From NCBI GenBank assembly GCA_016946835.1, contig JACVTC010000117.1, positions 531,035-595,034 on the forward strand: DNA of 64,000 nt. The letters run 5' to 3'. The notes beneath the pieces are model-generated. The model made no database searches. It had not been told where the DNA came from and saw only the letters and a list, made by a program, of their open reading frames with translations. This document shows positions 40,321 to 52,424 of the stretch, in pieces. The position numbers were made by a program, and so were the translations under genes. Position 1 is the first letter of the stretch; each line of letters opens with the position of its first letter. The stretch is from Neocallimastix lanati (nom. inval.). Lineage: Eukaryota > Neocallimastigomycota > Neocallimastigomycetes > Neocallimastigales > Neocallimastigaceae.

Positions 40321-41582
40321 CTAGATACCTATATATATTGGAATTTAACTTCTATTATAAATTTTAACAATATATAAAATATTGACCTAATTTTTAATTT
40401 TAAATTCGTTCAATAAGATAATTTATTTAAAGAATAAATTTGAATATTTCTTACTATAGGAAATTAGAATTTTCTAACTAGACACTATTAGCATAATATT
40501 TGAATTAAATATAAATTAAATATAAATTAAATATGATTTAAATATAAATTAAATATAAATTAAAATTTAATAATTTATTTATTTATTTTTTTTTTTTAAA
40601 TAATTTGTTTTTTGCATTGAAACTGTTTCAGAAAAGAAAAATTAAATATTATATTATATACTTTATAATAATTATTAAATATTATATTATATTAGGAATT
40701 AGAATTATTAATAAAATTTACTTAAACAACCATTATTTTAAAAACCCACTGCTTATAAATTATTGCACATAAGAGTCCAGTGATCTAAAACAAATATGTG
40801 TAGTAACATATTTGTATATTTAATAATCATTATTAAATATTAAATTTATATCTTTTTGATAATAAATTTTATAATATATTATTAATTATTCATTATTATA
40901 TTATAATTACTATTATAATATATATTAAATTACATATTATTTTATAATATATTGAATTATATATTCATTTTAAAATATATATTAAATTATATTTATTTTA
41001 TTAATTATATATTATTATATTAAAATATAATATTCTTATATTTAACTTTAATAGGACTTAAATAACCTTATTTTATATTATATAATATATTATTATGTAT
41101 TATTTTATATTTATTTTATATTTTAACATATAATATACATTTATTATTTAAATATAAATATTATATTCTTATATATATAATTTATATTATATGTTTAAAA
41201 TGTTTTTCATATTATTAAATTTTTAATTTTAAAATGTAATTTCTTAATAATAACCAATTTCTAATAAAATTAATTTAAAAAGGGGTTTTTAATTATTTAG
41301 GAAAAGTAATAATAAATTAAATAAAGATATAACTATATTATTATAATTAAAATATAGCACATGAAAGTCCCGTATATCATCATATGTATTATCACGTGCT
41401 ACGCCCATATAATTTGATTATATTCTTAATTTAAATTAGAACTTAACATTATTTGTTTAATATTAGGTGACTATTTACCTCCATTATTACAACTATGTTA
41501 GGTTAGGTATTGGGTTAGTTAGGTATTATAATTATTATCCTTATTATAAACTGTTACAACCACAATCACTATTATTACAACC
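40321..41582. other. AT-rich intergenic DNA
   Basis: A short AAATATAAATT tandem at about 40,507-40,565. Between 41,350 and 41,580 composition is slightly less biased (CGTGCTACGCCC, a tandem GTTAGGTATTG). No gene is recognised; part may belong to the upstream region of the broken gene that follows. Confidence 0.45.
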
Positions 41583-42725
41583 ACATTGGATGATAAGCTT
41601 AGACATTATAAATTCCCTATAACCATAGAAACGAAAACAGAACCTGATAATTTTATATTCTACAGGTATCCTACAAATCAAACATTTAGTATTAGAAATA
41701 AAAAGGGTTATATAAATAGGGATGAGGGAAATAGTAGTACTGGAATAAGAGAACTTAGAAATGAAAATGAACCAGTTCCTATTATATTAAAATGTATATG
41801 CATAGAAGTATAATGGTAATGCAACAATCAGATTCTAATGCTATTGATTATAACCCAATTAAAACTATATTAGATTTCATTTCTGCACAAGTAGTTAGTA
41901 TTATCTTGGTAGGTTAAATTATAGAAAAGAAAATATAGATTTTAAAGAAAAAGAAGCTCTATCATTAAATGATTATATAGAAGAATGACATAATAAATTT
42001 GATAACCAGACAACAGTATTAAATTTAAAAAATAAAAATTCATTTTCCTGAAGCTTTCCAAAGAAAACCATATGAAGGGAAAATAAATATTATTACAATT
42101 ATTATTATCGCCTACAACGTAAACAATAGTAATAATGCCAATGATCGGTAAAAATGGAAGCGAAGAACTAATATTTTTTTAAGAAAAAGACATAGAAATA
42201 TTAAATTTTGCAAAAGCGAATGACTGGATAAAATATTTAGTGTTTTAGTCAATAAATAGAGATAATGGTGACGGTGAATTTGAACAAAATGTTAGTAGGA
42301 AATATAGTTTTTATTAGTCAAGAGTTATTTGAGTTTACAACTAAATTTAAAAATTTCAATTTATTGAGTGATCCATATGAAAAACATAATTCATAAGAAC
42401 CAATTGACCCAAATGAACTAGTTGATATAAATGGTCTCTAAATGATCTATATTGCATTCCAGTATCAAATGGAAAATGTGGAAATAGGTATGGTAGATGT
42501 TTAAATGGTTATTGTTTCAATAAATATGGATATTGTGGTTAAAGATGAAAAGTATTGTGGAAATGCTATTATAAAGAATATGGTATTTATGAAAGTCAAC
42601 CATCAAAGAAAAAAAAAAAAAAGTATGGATTTGGTATTGGTAATTGTTCAAAAAATGTTCTATATAATTAATATTAGTAGAATTGTTATATATATATATG
42701 TATATAACTGTATTATTTACCAATA
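41583..42725 (+). pseudogene. Broken gene with hevein-like (CBM18) C-terminal motif
   Basis: A plus-strand frame (41,586-41,813) reads FYRYPTNQTFSIRNKKGYIN and then a Glu/Asn-rich stretch before a stop. Further coding-looking pieces with stops and frame changes follow (DPYEKHNS, EPIDPNELVDINGL). Near 42,460-42,540 the frame reads NGKCGNRYGRCLNGYCFNKY followed by GYCG, with the Cys/Gly/Tyr spacing of a hevein-like chitin-binding domain. It is then broken by a TAA and continues as CYYKEYGIYESQPSKK. CBM18-type repeats are common in secreted proteins of anaerobic fungi. The function of the N-terminal part is unknown. Confidence 0.55.
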
Positions 42726-42844
42726 ATAAATACCAAATAATAAATAAAAAAAAATAACATTTAGTTAAGAAAAATCTCTATGTTGTGAAAATATTAATAA
42801 TATCCAATTTACTCTTTCCATCATTAAAAAAATAATAGTACAAT

Positions 42845-42880
<36 letters not shown>

Positions 42881-43389
42881 ATTAAATTAATATTCAATTA
42901 AATGATTTATTTTTAATAAGAATTAATATTAATATAAATTGTTTCCATCAATACTTTAACCTAATTTTTAAAAATTTCATCATTTTTTAATATAATCAAT
43001 TGATATGGAATGAAACTTTAAATAATAATTAATTAAGAAAAATATATTAAAGCTATATAGATTATTAAATAAAAAAAATTACTAAATTGTTAAAATAGTG
43101 AAAAATTATTGTAATAAAATTATAAAAATAACTTGTAAAATGTTAAAATGTAATTCTTTAGAAATGTTAAATACTTCAGTAAAAATAATTGTTCCTATGA
43201 AATTGCCTTAATTTAGAGAATTAATATAAATAGGAATATAAAATATTTATTTAAGAAAATATTACTAATTGTCCAGATAAAATTAGATAGTAAAAAGAAT
43301 AATTAAAGGTTACTAATTAGCCTGTAAAATTAGAAAGTTTAGTAGAGAATTTGTTATTTAATTTCATATTTTTTTTTTTTTTAAAAATT
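42726..43389. other. AT-rich spacer, no gene seen
   Basis: A 37-nt T run at about 42,847-42,877 and AT-rich sequence. Nothing is supported. Confidence 0.5.
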
Positions 43390-43559
43390 TTTTACGGATA
43401 AGAATATAATTGGTGTACCAAAATCTTTTATACCATATGACTAAATATTGAATCGATAACAGGAAGAATACAAAGTGTTGTGACTACCTTAATATTCCCA
43501 TGTCTTGAGGGGGGCACAGGGCGGAAATAAATAAAAAAAAAAACAAGAAGAATCAATAA

Positions 43560-43590
<31 letters not shown>

Positions 43591-44100
43591 GAAAAAAAAT
43601 GGATGACATATTTTTTTTAAATTAATCATTATTGATTTTATCTGTATTTGATATTATTTAATTCATAATTAAAAAAAAAATAATAGTAAATAAAAACGAA
43701 AATAAAGTTAAAGCCAATTCAGCAATACGCTTTATTTATTTGGGTTAAAAAAATTGATTAAATAATAAATTTATAAAAATTAAAAGCCATTATAAACATT
43801 TTATAAAGTAGAATTATTTCAATTTTATTAAATTAATTTATATTATAATTACTATTAATAATTTATGTAAATATATATTTTTTATTTTTTAATGATGTTT
43901 ATGTTTATAATTAATTTGAACTATTTATTTTAGAAATGGCTTTTCCTTTAAATGTTTTTTTTTTTTTTTAATTATAATTATAATTATAATTATTGAGTCT
44001 TAGAAGTTAAATTTTTTTAAAAGATCCGTTTAGATATGATTAAATAAACTAATTTGTTTCAAAAGTTATTCCTGTTATCTTTTGGCATCATTAATAATTG
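43390..44100 (+). promoter_or_regulatory. Conserved upstream block of Vint copy A
   Basis: Contains in order GGATAAGAATATAATTGGTG with TACCAAAATC and ATACCATATGAC (43,395-43,441), ATGGATGACATATTTTTTTT (about 43,600), GCCAATTCAGCAATACGC (43,712) with TTATTTGGGTT, CTTAGAAGTT (about 44,000) and TTCCTGTTATCTTTTGGCAT (44,069). The same series occurs at 11,806-12,515 and, split and rearranged, between Vint copies B and C. Conservation of non-coding DNA over 700 bp suggests either shared regulation or simply duplication of a whole locus; the sequence cannot separate these. Confidence 0.65.
43470..43546 (+). mobile_element. 77-bp poly(A)-tailed retro-insertion with target duplication
   Basis: The Vint upstream block is interrupted between two copies of GAAGAAT (43,463-43,469 and 43,547-43,553). 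The homologous block at 56,408-56,420 has an uninterrupted AACAGGAAGAATCAATAAT. The insert ends in an A run, and its TATTCCC, GAGGGGGG and GGCGG-GGAAATAAA words match the 3' end of the element at 16,262-16,690. It is a strongly 5'-truncated copy. Confidence 0.75.
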
Positions 44101-44434
44101 CTTTTATATAAAAAAAAAAAAATCAACAAAAAAAAACTTCAAACTTTAATTTCTTAAAATAAAAATAGTAAAATTAATAAATTAAAAATAATTTTTTATT
44201 TGCTAATTCTTTTAATAATAAAAAAATATATATAATTAATATATATAAATATGGAAATCAATTAATATTATCATTATTTTATAATTTATTATTTTTTTTG
44301 TAATCTTTTTATTATTTATTTTTATGAAGTAAATATTGTATAATTTAATATTTTTTAAATAATAATAATTGATTATAGATATTAATAATGTTTATTATTT
44401 TTTTTATAACTATTTTTTAAAAAGGTTAAAAAAG

Positions 44435-44443
44435 TATAAATAG
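44435..44443 (+). promoter_or_regulatory. TATA-like box of Vint copy A
   Basis: TATAAATAG inside AAAAAGTATAAATAGA, 335-345 bp before the conserved ATG. Copies B and C have the same AAAAAGTATAAAxAGA element at comparable distances (about 290-315 bp), and it stands out from generic AT-rich sequence by this positional conservation. Confidence 0.5.
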
Positions 44444-44777
44444 AATTACTTTTGAATTAATTTTCTTTTTAACTACATTAATTAAAATTTATTTTATTAC
44501 ACCTTAATTAAATTTTTATTTTATAATTTAAAAAAAGTTAATATAAGTTTATATTTTTTTGAAAAAATATTAAAATAATTAATTAAAAAAAAAAAAATTT
44601 CATTAAAATATATTTTTTAAAGGAGATTTGAATAATTAAAAAAAAGAAAAAAAAAAAAAATTATTAATATACTAAGAAAGAAGATAATCATTAATTAACT
44701 ATAATAAAAAAAAAAAAAGAAAATTAAATAATTTTAAAATGAATTTAATTAATAAATTAAATAAAAAAATTAAAAAT

Positions 44778-45825
44778 ATGAATATCGATAAAAGAGAAGA
44801 GATGAAAGTAGAATTTGAAGAATTATTTGCTCGTTATGTTTCAAAAGATAAATGTTCTGACGTATGTAATGATTTCATTCATATTTGCATGAGACCTAAA
44901 AAAATTGAAACTACTCCTCCTGTATGTTTAATTTGTGTAGTTGATATTTCTGGTTCGATGAGTATAAATTGTGCTGGTAATGTTGAAAATATGGAATCAG
45001 TATATATTTCAAGACTTGAATTAGTTAAGCATTCACTTAAAACTATTGTTTCTACATTAAGAAAAGAAGATATGATATGTATTATTAAGTTTGATTCAAA
45101 AGCTTACATGCAAGTTCGACCAACAATATTAGCAAATAAAAATATAAAAGATGAAGTAATAAATAATCTTAACAAAATGGCTTATTGTGGTCGTACCAAT
45201 ATATGGGCTGGTATTAAAATGGCAATTGATACTTCTGCTTCTATTTCTTATAAAAATTATCAAAAATCAATTATGGTATTTACTGATGGTTATTCTAATG
45301 AAAATCCTCGAAAAGGAGTCTATCAAACATTAAAAGAAACTTTAGATAAATGTAATGATAAATTTACTATTTCTACTTTTTCTTTCGGAAATGATGTTGA
45401 ATCAGATTTATTAGTAGATATTGCTAAGCTTGGAAATGGAATATATGGATATTGTCCAGATGGAACGATGGTTGGAACGATCTTTATTAATTATATGGCT
45501 AATCTTTTATCATCCATAACTCCTATTGTTAAAGTTAAAGTTAATCAAGGAGAAGGAAAAAAGAAGTCGAAAAAGACAAAAATCATAGGACCATTATATA
45601 GAGGAGCATATAGAAATGCTATTTTCGAAATTGATAGTAATTTATTAAATGAAACGAAAATTACAATTGAATTACCAATGTTAAATCAAAAATTAGATGT
45701 TCCACTTATTACTGAATCACCAGATCTTCAGAAATATATTAATGATATTTCAGAATTTGAAAATAAACAAAACAACAAAAATAATAAAAATAATAATGAT
45801 AATAATAATGATAATGGTAATGATA

Positions 45826-45857
<32 letters not shown>

Positions 45858-47078
45858 TTACTTGATGAAGAATTAAGTGAGGATGAAGATGATGAAACTA
45901 TTAAGATAGAAGATATTGATCCAGATGCTTTAATTCAAGAAAATGATTTTAAATCAATTGAATATGAAGAAAATTTATTAAATCAAATTGTTAGAAATAA
46001 ATTTATTATGACTCTCAACAATATTATTGGAATTACAAATTTAGGAAATAATGAAGAAGATAGTGAACAAGCAAATAATATTTTAAATAATTATATTGAA
46101 TTTTTAAATCAATTAAAATATAAAACTAAATTTATTAAAAATTTAATTATTGATATTGATAATCCTGATCCAAATCATGGACAAGTTATGAAAGCCATTA
46201 TTCCACGTTATTATAAAACATGGGGAAAGTGTTATCTTTGTTCATTTTTAAGATTCCATCAATTTGAACAATGTGGTAATTTCAAAGATCAATCTTTACA
46301 ATGTTATTCTAATGAAGTATTTAATGTCCTCAGAAAAATGGCAAATACAATATTTATTAATCTTCCACCACCAAAAACTAAAATAATTCAAAATCAAAAT
46401 GCTAATGGATATAGCAGTGGTAATTCAAATAGTAATGGTGGTAATGTTCAAATGAGTAATTTCATTAATCGTCATGGAGGTTGTTTTAATGGTGAAGCTA
46501 TTGTTTTATTAGCTAATGGTAAAACTAAATTTGTTAAAGATTTGAAGAAAGGAGACCAACTTAATAATAATGCAATTGTTCAATGTCTTATTGAACAACG
46601 TTCAAATAAATATTCAAAAGCATATATGTGTAATATTGATGGAATTCTCTTTACTCCTTATCATCCAATTTGTAAAGATGATCAATGGTATTTCCCAATT
46701 GATCTTGTACAGTCTAAACCTGTATCAATTGATTCATGGTTTAATTTAATATTAAATGATGAAATTAATGGTAAATATGAAGTTGAATTTGAAAATGGAA
46801 TTAAAGCGATTACATTAGGTCACTATCGTAAAGAAAATAAAATTTTAAAACATGGATATTTTGGAACAGATTTAGTATTAAAAGATTTAAAAGAAAGAGA
46901 TCCTTCAGGTTATTCCAAAGGATATATCTTTATTGAAGAAATTAATTATAGAGAATTACAATATGATGAAAATCAATGTTGTACTAATTATTATAAAATT
47001 CAATCTAATAATTATAATAATTACAATGATAATAAAATTATTGAAAATGAAAATAATGTTTCTAATTTAATATATTAA
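44778..47078 (+). CDS. Vint protein, copy A (VWA, Vwaint, Hint-type Vint)
   Basis: 766 residues from the start shared by all copies (MNIDKREE). An upstream in-frame ATG at 44,739 would add 13 residues, but in copy B that stretch contains a stop, so the inner ATG is preferred. Residues about 50-240: von Willebrand A domain with the metal-binding motif DISGS, a Thr in GRTNIW and the Asp of FTDGYSN. Then a beta-rich Vwaint-like segment, an Asn/Asp-rich low-complexity run, an acidic tract, a helical region, and from about residue 570 a Hint fold starting GGCFNGEAIVLLANGKTKFV, with the TPYH block and LGH. VWA-Vwaint-Vint architecture is an established eukaryotic family; Hint domains elsewhere self-process at the first Cys. 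That Cys and the TxxH motif are present here. No signal peptide is seen, so an intracellular location is inferred. Substrate and role are unknown. Confidence 0.92.
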
Positions 47079-47510
47079 AAAACTTTTTCAAATGCATACA
47101 TATATTTATATTAAAAAATATTTATTTAAAATATAACTTTTATTTTATATATTATTAATATAATATAATTTATATTTTATTATATAATATTAAATGACAT
47201 GAAAAATATATATATATATTAAAATATATTAATATTTATTATATATATATATATTTATTTACAAATATGACGATATTAATATCACTGTTAGGAAATGTAT
47301 TATGTATATTATAAATTGTTAGATTTTCAAACTGAAATTCCTTTCATCAAAATTACGAAATAAATTTTTTTATTTCATTGTAATTAAATTTTTTATATCA
47401 AATAAATAATAATTTTTTCTATTAAATAAGATTTATATTAAAAATATTTTTGTTCATCATTGAGCATTAATAGTTAGGCTTCTTAAAATAAATTGAATGT
47501 ATTATATAAA
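47079..47510. other. 3' flank shared by Vint copies A and D
   Basis: The sequence after the stop (TATTAAAAAATATTTATTTA, later TTTACAAATATGAC) matches the 3' flank of copy D on the minus strand (about 63,630-63,815). It differs from the flanks of B and C. This defines an A/D subgroup and a B/C subgroup. Confidence 0.7.
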
Positions 47511-48054
47511 TAAAATAAAATAAAATAAAATAAAATAAAATAAAATAAAATAAAATAAAATAAAATAAAATAAAATAAAATAAAATAAAATAAAATAAAA
47601 TAAAATAAAATAAAATAAAATAAAATAAAATAAAATAAAATAAAATAAAATAAAATAAAATAAAATAAAATAAAATAAAATAAAATAAAATAAAATAAAA
47701 TAAAATAAAATAAAATAAAATAAAATAAAATAAAATAAAATAAAATAAAATAAAATAAAATAAAATAAAATAAAATAAAATAAAATAAAATAAAATAAAA
47801 TAAAATAAAATAAAATAAAATAAAATAAAATAAAATAAAATAAAATAAAATAAAATAAAATAAAATAAAATAAAATAAAATAAAATAAAATAAAATAAAA
47901 TAAAATAAAATAAAATAAAATAAAATAAAATAAAATAAAATAAAATAAAATAAAATAAAATAAAATAAAATAAAATAAAATAAAATAAAATAAAATAAAA
48001 TAAAATAAAATAAAATAAAATAAAATAAAATAAAATAAAATAAAATAAAATAAA
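47511..48054. repeat. (TAAAA)n pentanucleotide array, about 108 units
   Basis: About 540 bp of perfectly repeated TAAAA with no interruption that I can see. All five-base units stay in register to 48,052. Confidence 0.95.
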
Positions 48055-48232
48055 TAGTAGAATATGAATATAGAGTACAGATTGAATAAAATAAAATAAA
48101 ATAAAATAAATAGTAGAATATGAATATAGAGTACAGATTGAATAAAATAAAATAAAATAAAATAAAATAAATAGTAGAATATGAATATAGAGTACAGATT
48201 GAATAAAATAAAATTAAATAAAATAAAATAAA
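48055..48232. repeat. Composite minisatellite, 31-bp core plus AAAAT spacers
   Basis: The core TAGTAGAATATGAATATAGA plus GTACAGATTGA starts at 48,055, 48,111 and 48,172. Spacings of 56 and 61 bp differ by exactly one pentanucleotide, so the array grew by duplicating the core together with a variable number of ATAAA units. Confidence 0.85.
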
Positions 48233-48429
48233 TATATTGTCTTGATGAAAATAAAATATAAAATGATAAATAATTATACTCTATATATTAAAATTTATAA
48301 AGTTATATATATATATGTATAAAATATGACTATTAATTTTTATTTATAACAAATAATATTAAAGCTGTTTAAGTCATGATGAAGTATTAACAAAATTTTT
48401 AATTATTAAAATATGTAATTTATAAAAAT

Positions 48430-50264
48430 GATAAATCTTCAAAATAAAAGAGATCCTACTTTTTATCTTGCTGGTCAACCAATCCCAATAACTAAATGTT
48501 ATACCTATTTAGGTATATCATTTGATAAAAGCTTATCGTTGAACTCTATTATTAAATTACTTAACTCTAAAGTTACTTGAGCTCTCTTTTCTGTTAGTAA
48601 ATTTCTTTCAAATTTCAAAATTCCTATTCCATTTAAGAAGATTATAATTAACTCCTATGTACTTAGTAAAGTCTCTTACTTTGCACCTTTACTTGGTTCA
48701 AATAAAGCGAGAACAAATAATTCTCAGAAATTAATTAATAAAGGATTAAAATGGATTGCAGGTTTACAAAAAGTCAAATCTTTTATTAGTGTATATTCTA
48801 TTTCAAAAGATTTAAATATTCCTCCATTGTCAGCTAAGTGCTTTATCTCAAGTCAAATGTTTTGATAAATGGAAAGATTTATTCAAATTGTATTATTTCC
48901 TATTTAGTTAATAATATTCCAAAATCTAGAAAATATACATGGACGAAAGAAAGTAGAACTCTTAACCGTAAACTAGAGAAAAGAGGTAATAACGATAATA
49001 AAATCAAGGATTTTTTATTGGAAAAGAGATATGAAAATCAATTCTATTAAAGCTGAATTTTATGAAAAAAAACAGATTCGAAGAAACATTAAATTTTATA
49101 AAACTTTGTTATGAATATCCTGATCTTTCATATGATTTCTATTGGCTATTGAGAGCACGAAGCGGATATAGATTAGATGCTAGAATTACTAAAGCTGCAA
49201 AAATAATAGATCAAATGTGTCCTAATTTTTGTCCCTGTTGTAAAAGTAATAAACAATGGATAAAGCATTGGTTAATTGATTGTCCATTTTTCAATCATAT
49301 TCGTAGTAAAGTTAATGATAAAATTTTATTTTTATATAATGCTTTTTATCATGGCAACCTAACAAATGATATTGTTGATAGTAATAATGATACTAGCAAC
49401 AGTAATAATAGTAATAGTAATAATAGTAATAGTAATAATAGTAATAATAATAATAGTAATAGTAATAATAGTAATAGTAATAATAGTAATAGTAATAATA
49501 GTAATAGTAATAATAGTAATAATAATAATAGTAATAGTAATAATAGTAATAATAATAATAGTAATAGTAATAATAGTAATAGTAATAATAGTAATAGTAA
49601 TAATAGTTATAGTAATATTAGTAATAGTATTATTAGTAATGTAAGTAATAGTATTGAAAATAATGTGTATGCTGATTCTAGTGTGTGTGAAAAAGTGTTT
49701 AATTTCCTTCTTGGAGGTCGAAGTATTAATAACAATACAAGGGAATGGAAGGATCTATTTAAGTGCCAGATGAAATTAGGTGCTTATCCTGATACTTCCA
49801 TTCTTAGTGGTTACTGCGGCTTTTCTTCAATCGATTATACCTATTGATATTGGCCAGCAATGGTCTATGTTCAATAGGTTCAAATCTAATCGTACTACTA
49901 CTACCAAGAGCGTCAATGCTGAAGAAACAGTAAGACAGGACAGCAGGGCTAGCGCAACCAATGAAGATCATAATTTCGTATCTTAAAATTATGATTAATA
50001 TTGTGAAGTCAAAATTAATTATTATACTTCAGTATAATAATGCCCTTGTGAAATCTTACAGATATTAATTAAATGAAACTAGAATATTTTATACCATTAT
50101 TTTATTTTATTTTATTTTATTTTGTGTTTTTTTTTTTTGTTTTGTTTATTTTTTTTATCTTTTTTTTTTTTTTTTCTTTTTATTACATGTATTTTTTTCA
50201 AATATTTAATTAATAAAGATGAAACAAGTTTGCTGCCGTTAAAAAAAAAAAAAAAAAAAAAAAA
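48430..50264 (+). mobile_element. 5'-truncated LINE family-2 copy
   Basis: Starts in the RT C-terminal part (DPTFYLAGQPIPITKCYTYL), carries a stop near 48,578 and frame changes near 48,838 and 49,050, then the frame 49,062-49,847 with the CPNFCPCCKSNKQWIKHW knuckle, a long Asn/Ser repeat (49,376-49,640) and FLLGGRSINNNTREWKDLFK. A further frame change near 49,790 precedes KSVNAEETVRQDSRAS. The 3' UTR ends TGCTGCCGTT and a poly(A) of about 24 (50,240-50,264). The LINE protein is therefore broken at least four times. The 3' half is nearly identical to 36,552-37,210. Confidence 0.88.
49376..49640 (+). repeat. In-frame AAT/AGT (Asn/Ser) repeat expansion in LINE
   Basis: Regular AATAGTAATAATAGT units encode an NSNNS pattern for about 80 codons. 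The same position has only about 25-35 codons of Asn/Ser repeat in the copy at 26,750-26,870, and the copy at 36,552 starts within it. The reading frame is kept across the expansion. Confidence 0.9.
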
Positions 50265-50689
50265 TAAAAATGATAAAAAGGTATTATTAATATTATAATA
50301 CTTTAAACTACATATTTTGAACATAAATTAAAAAAGCAAATTAAATAAAATAAAATTTTATTAATAAGTCAGTATAATAAGATAAAAAAAAAAAAAACTG
50401 ATAATAATAAATGAGATATCGATATATCAAAATTGCAACTAACAATCCACCAAAGGATTTTAGAATTAAACTAAAGATAATGATATGTAAATTATATTTT
50501 TCAAAAAAAAAAAATATTTTACACTATATATCTTATATTAATTTATTTCTCCTTTTTTTTTTTTTTGTTACTGTTGTTGTAGTTTTTGTTGATATTGTGA
50601 TTAGTATCAATTTTTGACACTTTTTTTTAATTTGTTTAGTTTTTTATGAATTAAATTTATATTGTGCTAATATTTATATTTCTAAAAAC

Positions 50690-50745
<56 letters not shown>

Positions 50746-51090
50746 TTTTTTTTATTTCATTAAAATAAAAATTCATAATAATCAATTTAAATAAATTTAT
50801 TACTTTATATTTATATTATATTTTTCATTAAAAAATATAAAAGATAATGAGATATATTTTAAAAAATTTAATAAAAATAATATATGTATTTTGTTTAAAT
50901 AATAAAAAATAATTAAAGAGATCTTTATATCTCTTAAAAGATAAAAATAATATGCATAGATAAAATATATTAATTATATATTTAATAAAAATTTTTATTA
51001 AAAATCAATTTATAATTTTATCATAATAGCTAAAAGTGTAGTTTAAATTTGATTTTTAATTTAAATATAGATTGTTTTAATTGTTTTAAT
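50265..51090. other. AT-rich spacer
   Basis: Contains (TA)n followed by a T run at 50,692-50,753. Short frames at 50,112-50,324 (-) and 50,411-50,617 (+) are low complexity and unsupported. Confidence 0.5.
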
Positions 51091-51104
51091 AAATAATGAT
51101 AATA

Positions 51105-51400
51105 AATATTTAAAACATAGTTCTCGTAATTATGTTATATATGACACTGAACGTCCTCATATACTTTATACTACTACTACTACTACCGCTAAAGTAACAA
51201 AAACTAAAATTCTATAAGATGTTCCAGCATCAGCTATTGTTATAAGTTTCAGAAAATGTAGATATATTGAAAAACATGTATAAGAAATGATATTATTGTA
51301 TTAAATATGGCTTATGTGAAAAATCAAAATAATACAGTGGTCAAAGTAGTTTTGGCTAATGGCATTAATTGTCATGAAATTTATTTTATGATTAAAATTA
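51105..51400 (+). pseudogene. Possible remnant of a Thr-linker/hevein-like protein
   Basis: One frame reads NYVIYDTERPHILYTTTTTT then AKVTKTKIL-stop-DVPASAIVISFRKC. A second reads CIKYGLCEKSK then YSGQSSFG, which resembles the Cys-x(n)-YGxC core of hevein-like chitin-binding modules joined by a Thr-rich linker. Several stops and at least one frame change are present. The assignment is weak. Confidence 0.3.
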
Positions 51401-52424
51401 TAGTATAAATTATAAAATTGGACTAAATTTTTTGATAATTGGATAATGAAAAATTAAATAAAAAAAAAAAAAAAAAGTGAAATTAAATAATAATAAATAT
51501 TACTAATGATAATACTATACTGTTATCTTATTTGTATATTAATAATTTAGATATAATATGAAAAAAAATATTAATAATTATTATTTTATGTAAAGAAATG
51601 TCTTTACAATTTCTATTAATTTAAAAAGAAAAAATTTTGTAAGATTCAGTAAAAATATATATATATATATAGCAATAAAATATAATAATAAAAAATGAAA
51701 ATGATAATTTAAAATTTTTAATAATGAAGTTAAATAAAGGATTTATAAAAAAAAAATAATTTTGTTTATTTATTTATTTTTGAAGCTTTACATAAAATTT
51801 GGTGAAAATATTTCGAAAAATAAATATTATAAATAAATATAATTATTATTATTATATTTACACTATAATTTATTAAAAACTATTTTCTATTTCATTCTAG
51901 AAGCTTAATTTTTTATTATGTTATTAAATAATAAGATGTTACTTTTGAAAAATGATTTACGATTAACATATTTTTTTTTATTAAAATTATATTAATTTTT
52001 GAATATGTAAAAGAATTAACATTTATTTAAATATTTATTAATTCATAAATAATATTTTTTATTTATTTTTATAATTTTTATTTATCTTTTTTTTTTTTTT
52101 TTTTTTTTTTATTTATTTATTTATTTATCTATTAATTTATCTATTCATAAATAAATATTAATATTTTTCTATTTATTCTTTATATTTAATTATTTTTTTT
52201 ATTTATTCATGTATAAATATTATTTTTATTTATGTATATTTTTGTTCATTTTTAAATATTATTTTTATTTAGTATTTTTATTTAATTTAGTAATATTATA
52301 TAAAAAATATTATTTTTATTCTTATGTTATTAAAAATATTATTAAAAATATATATTATTATAATATTAAATAATAGTATATTTAATGATAGTATAAAATA
52401 AATTTACATATATATATAATAGTT

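Noticed and set aside
44739-44777. Upstream ATG giving a 13-residue longer Vint copy A
   Set aside because: The aligned positions in copies B and C lack this ATG, and B has an in-frame stop between it and the shared ATG.
48055-48232. CRISPR-like array (31-bp repeats with spacers)
   Set aside because: The spacers are only AAAAT pentanucleotides, there are three units, and the context is eukaryotic. It is a minisatellite.
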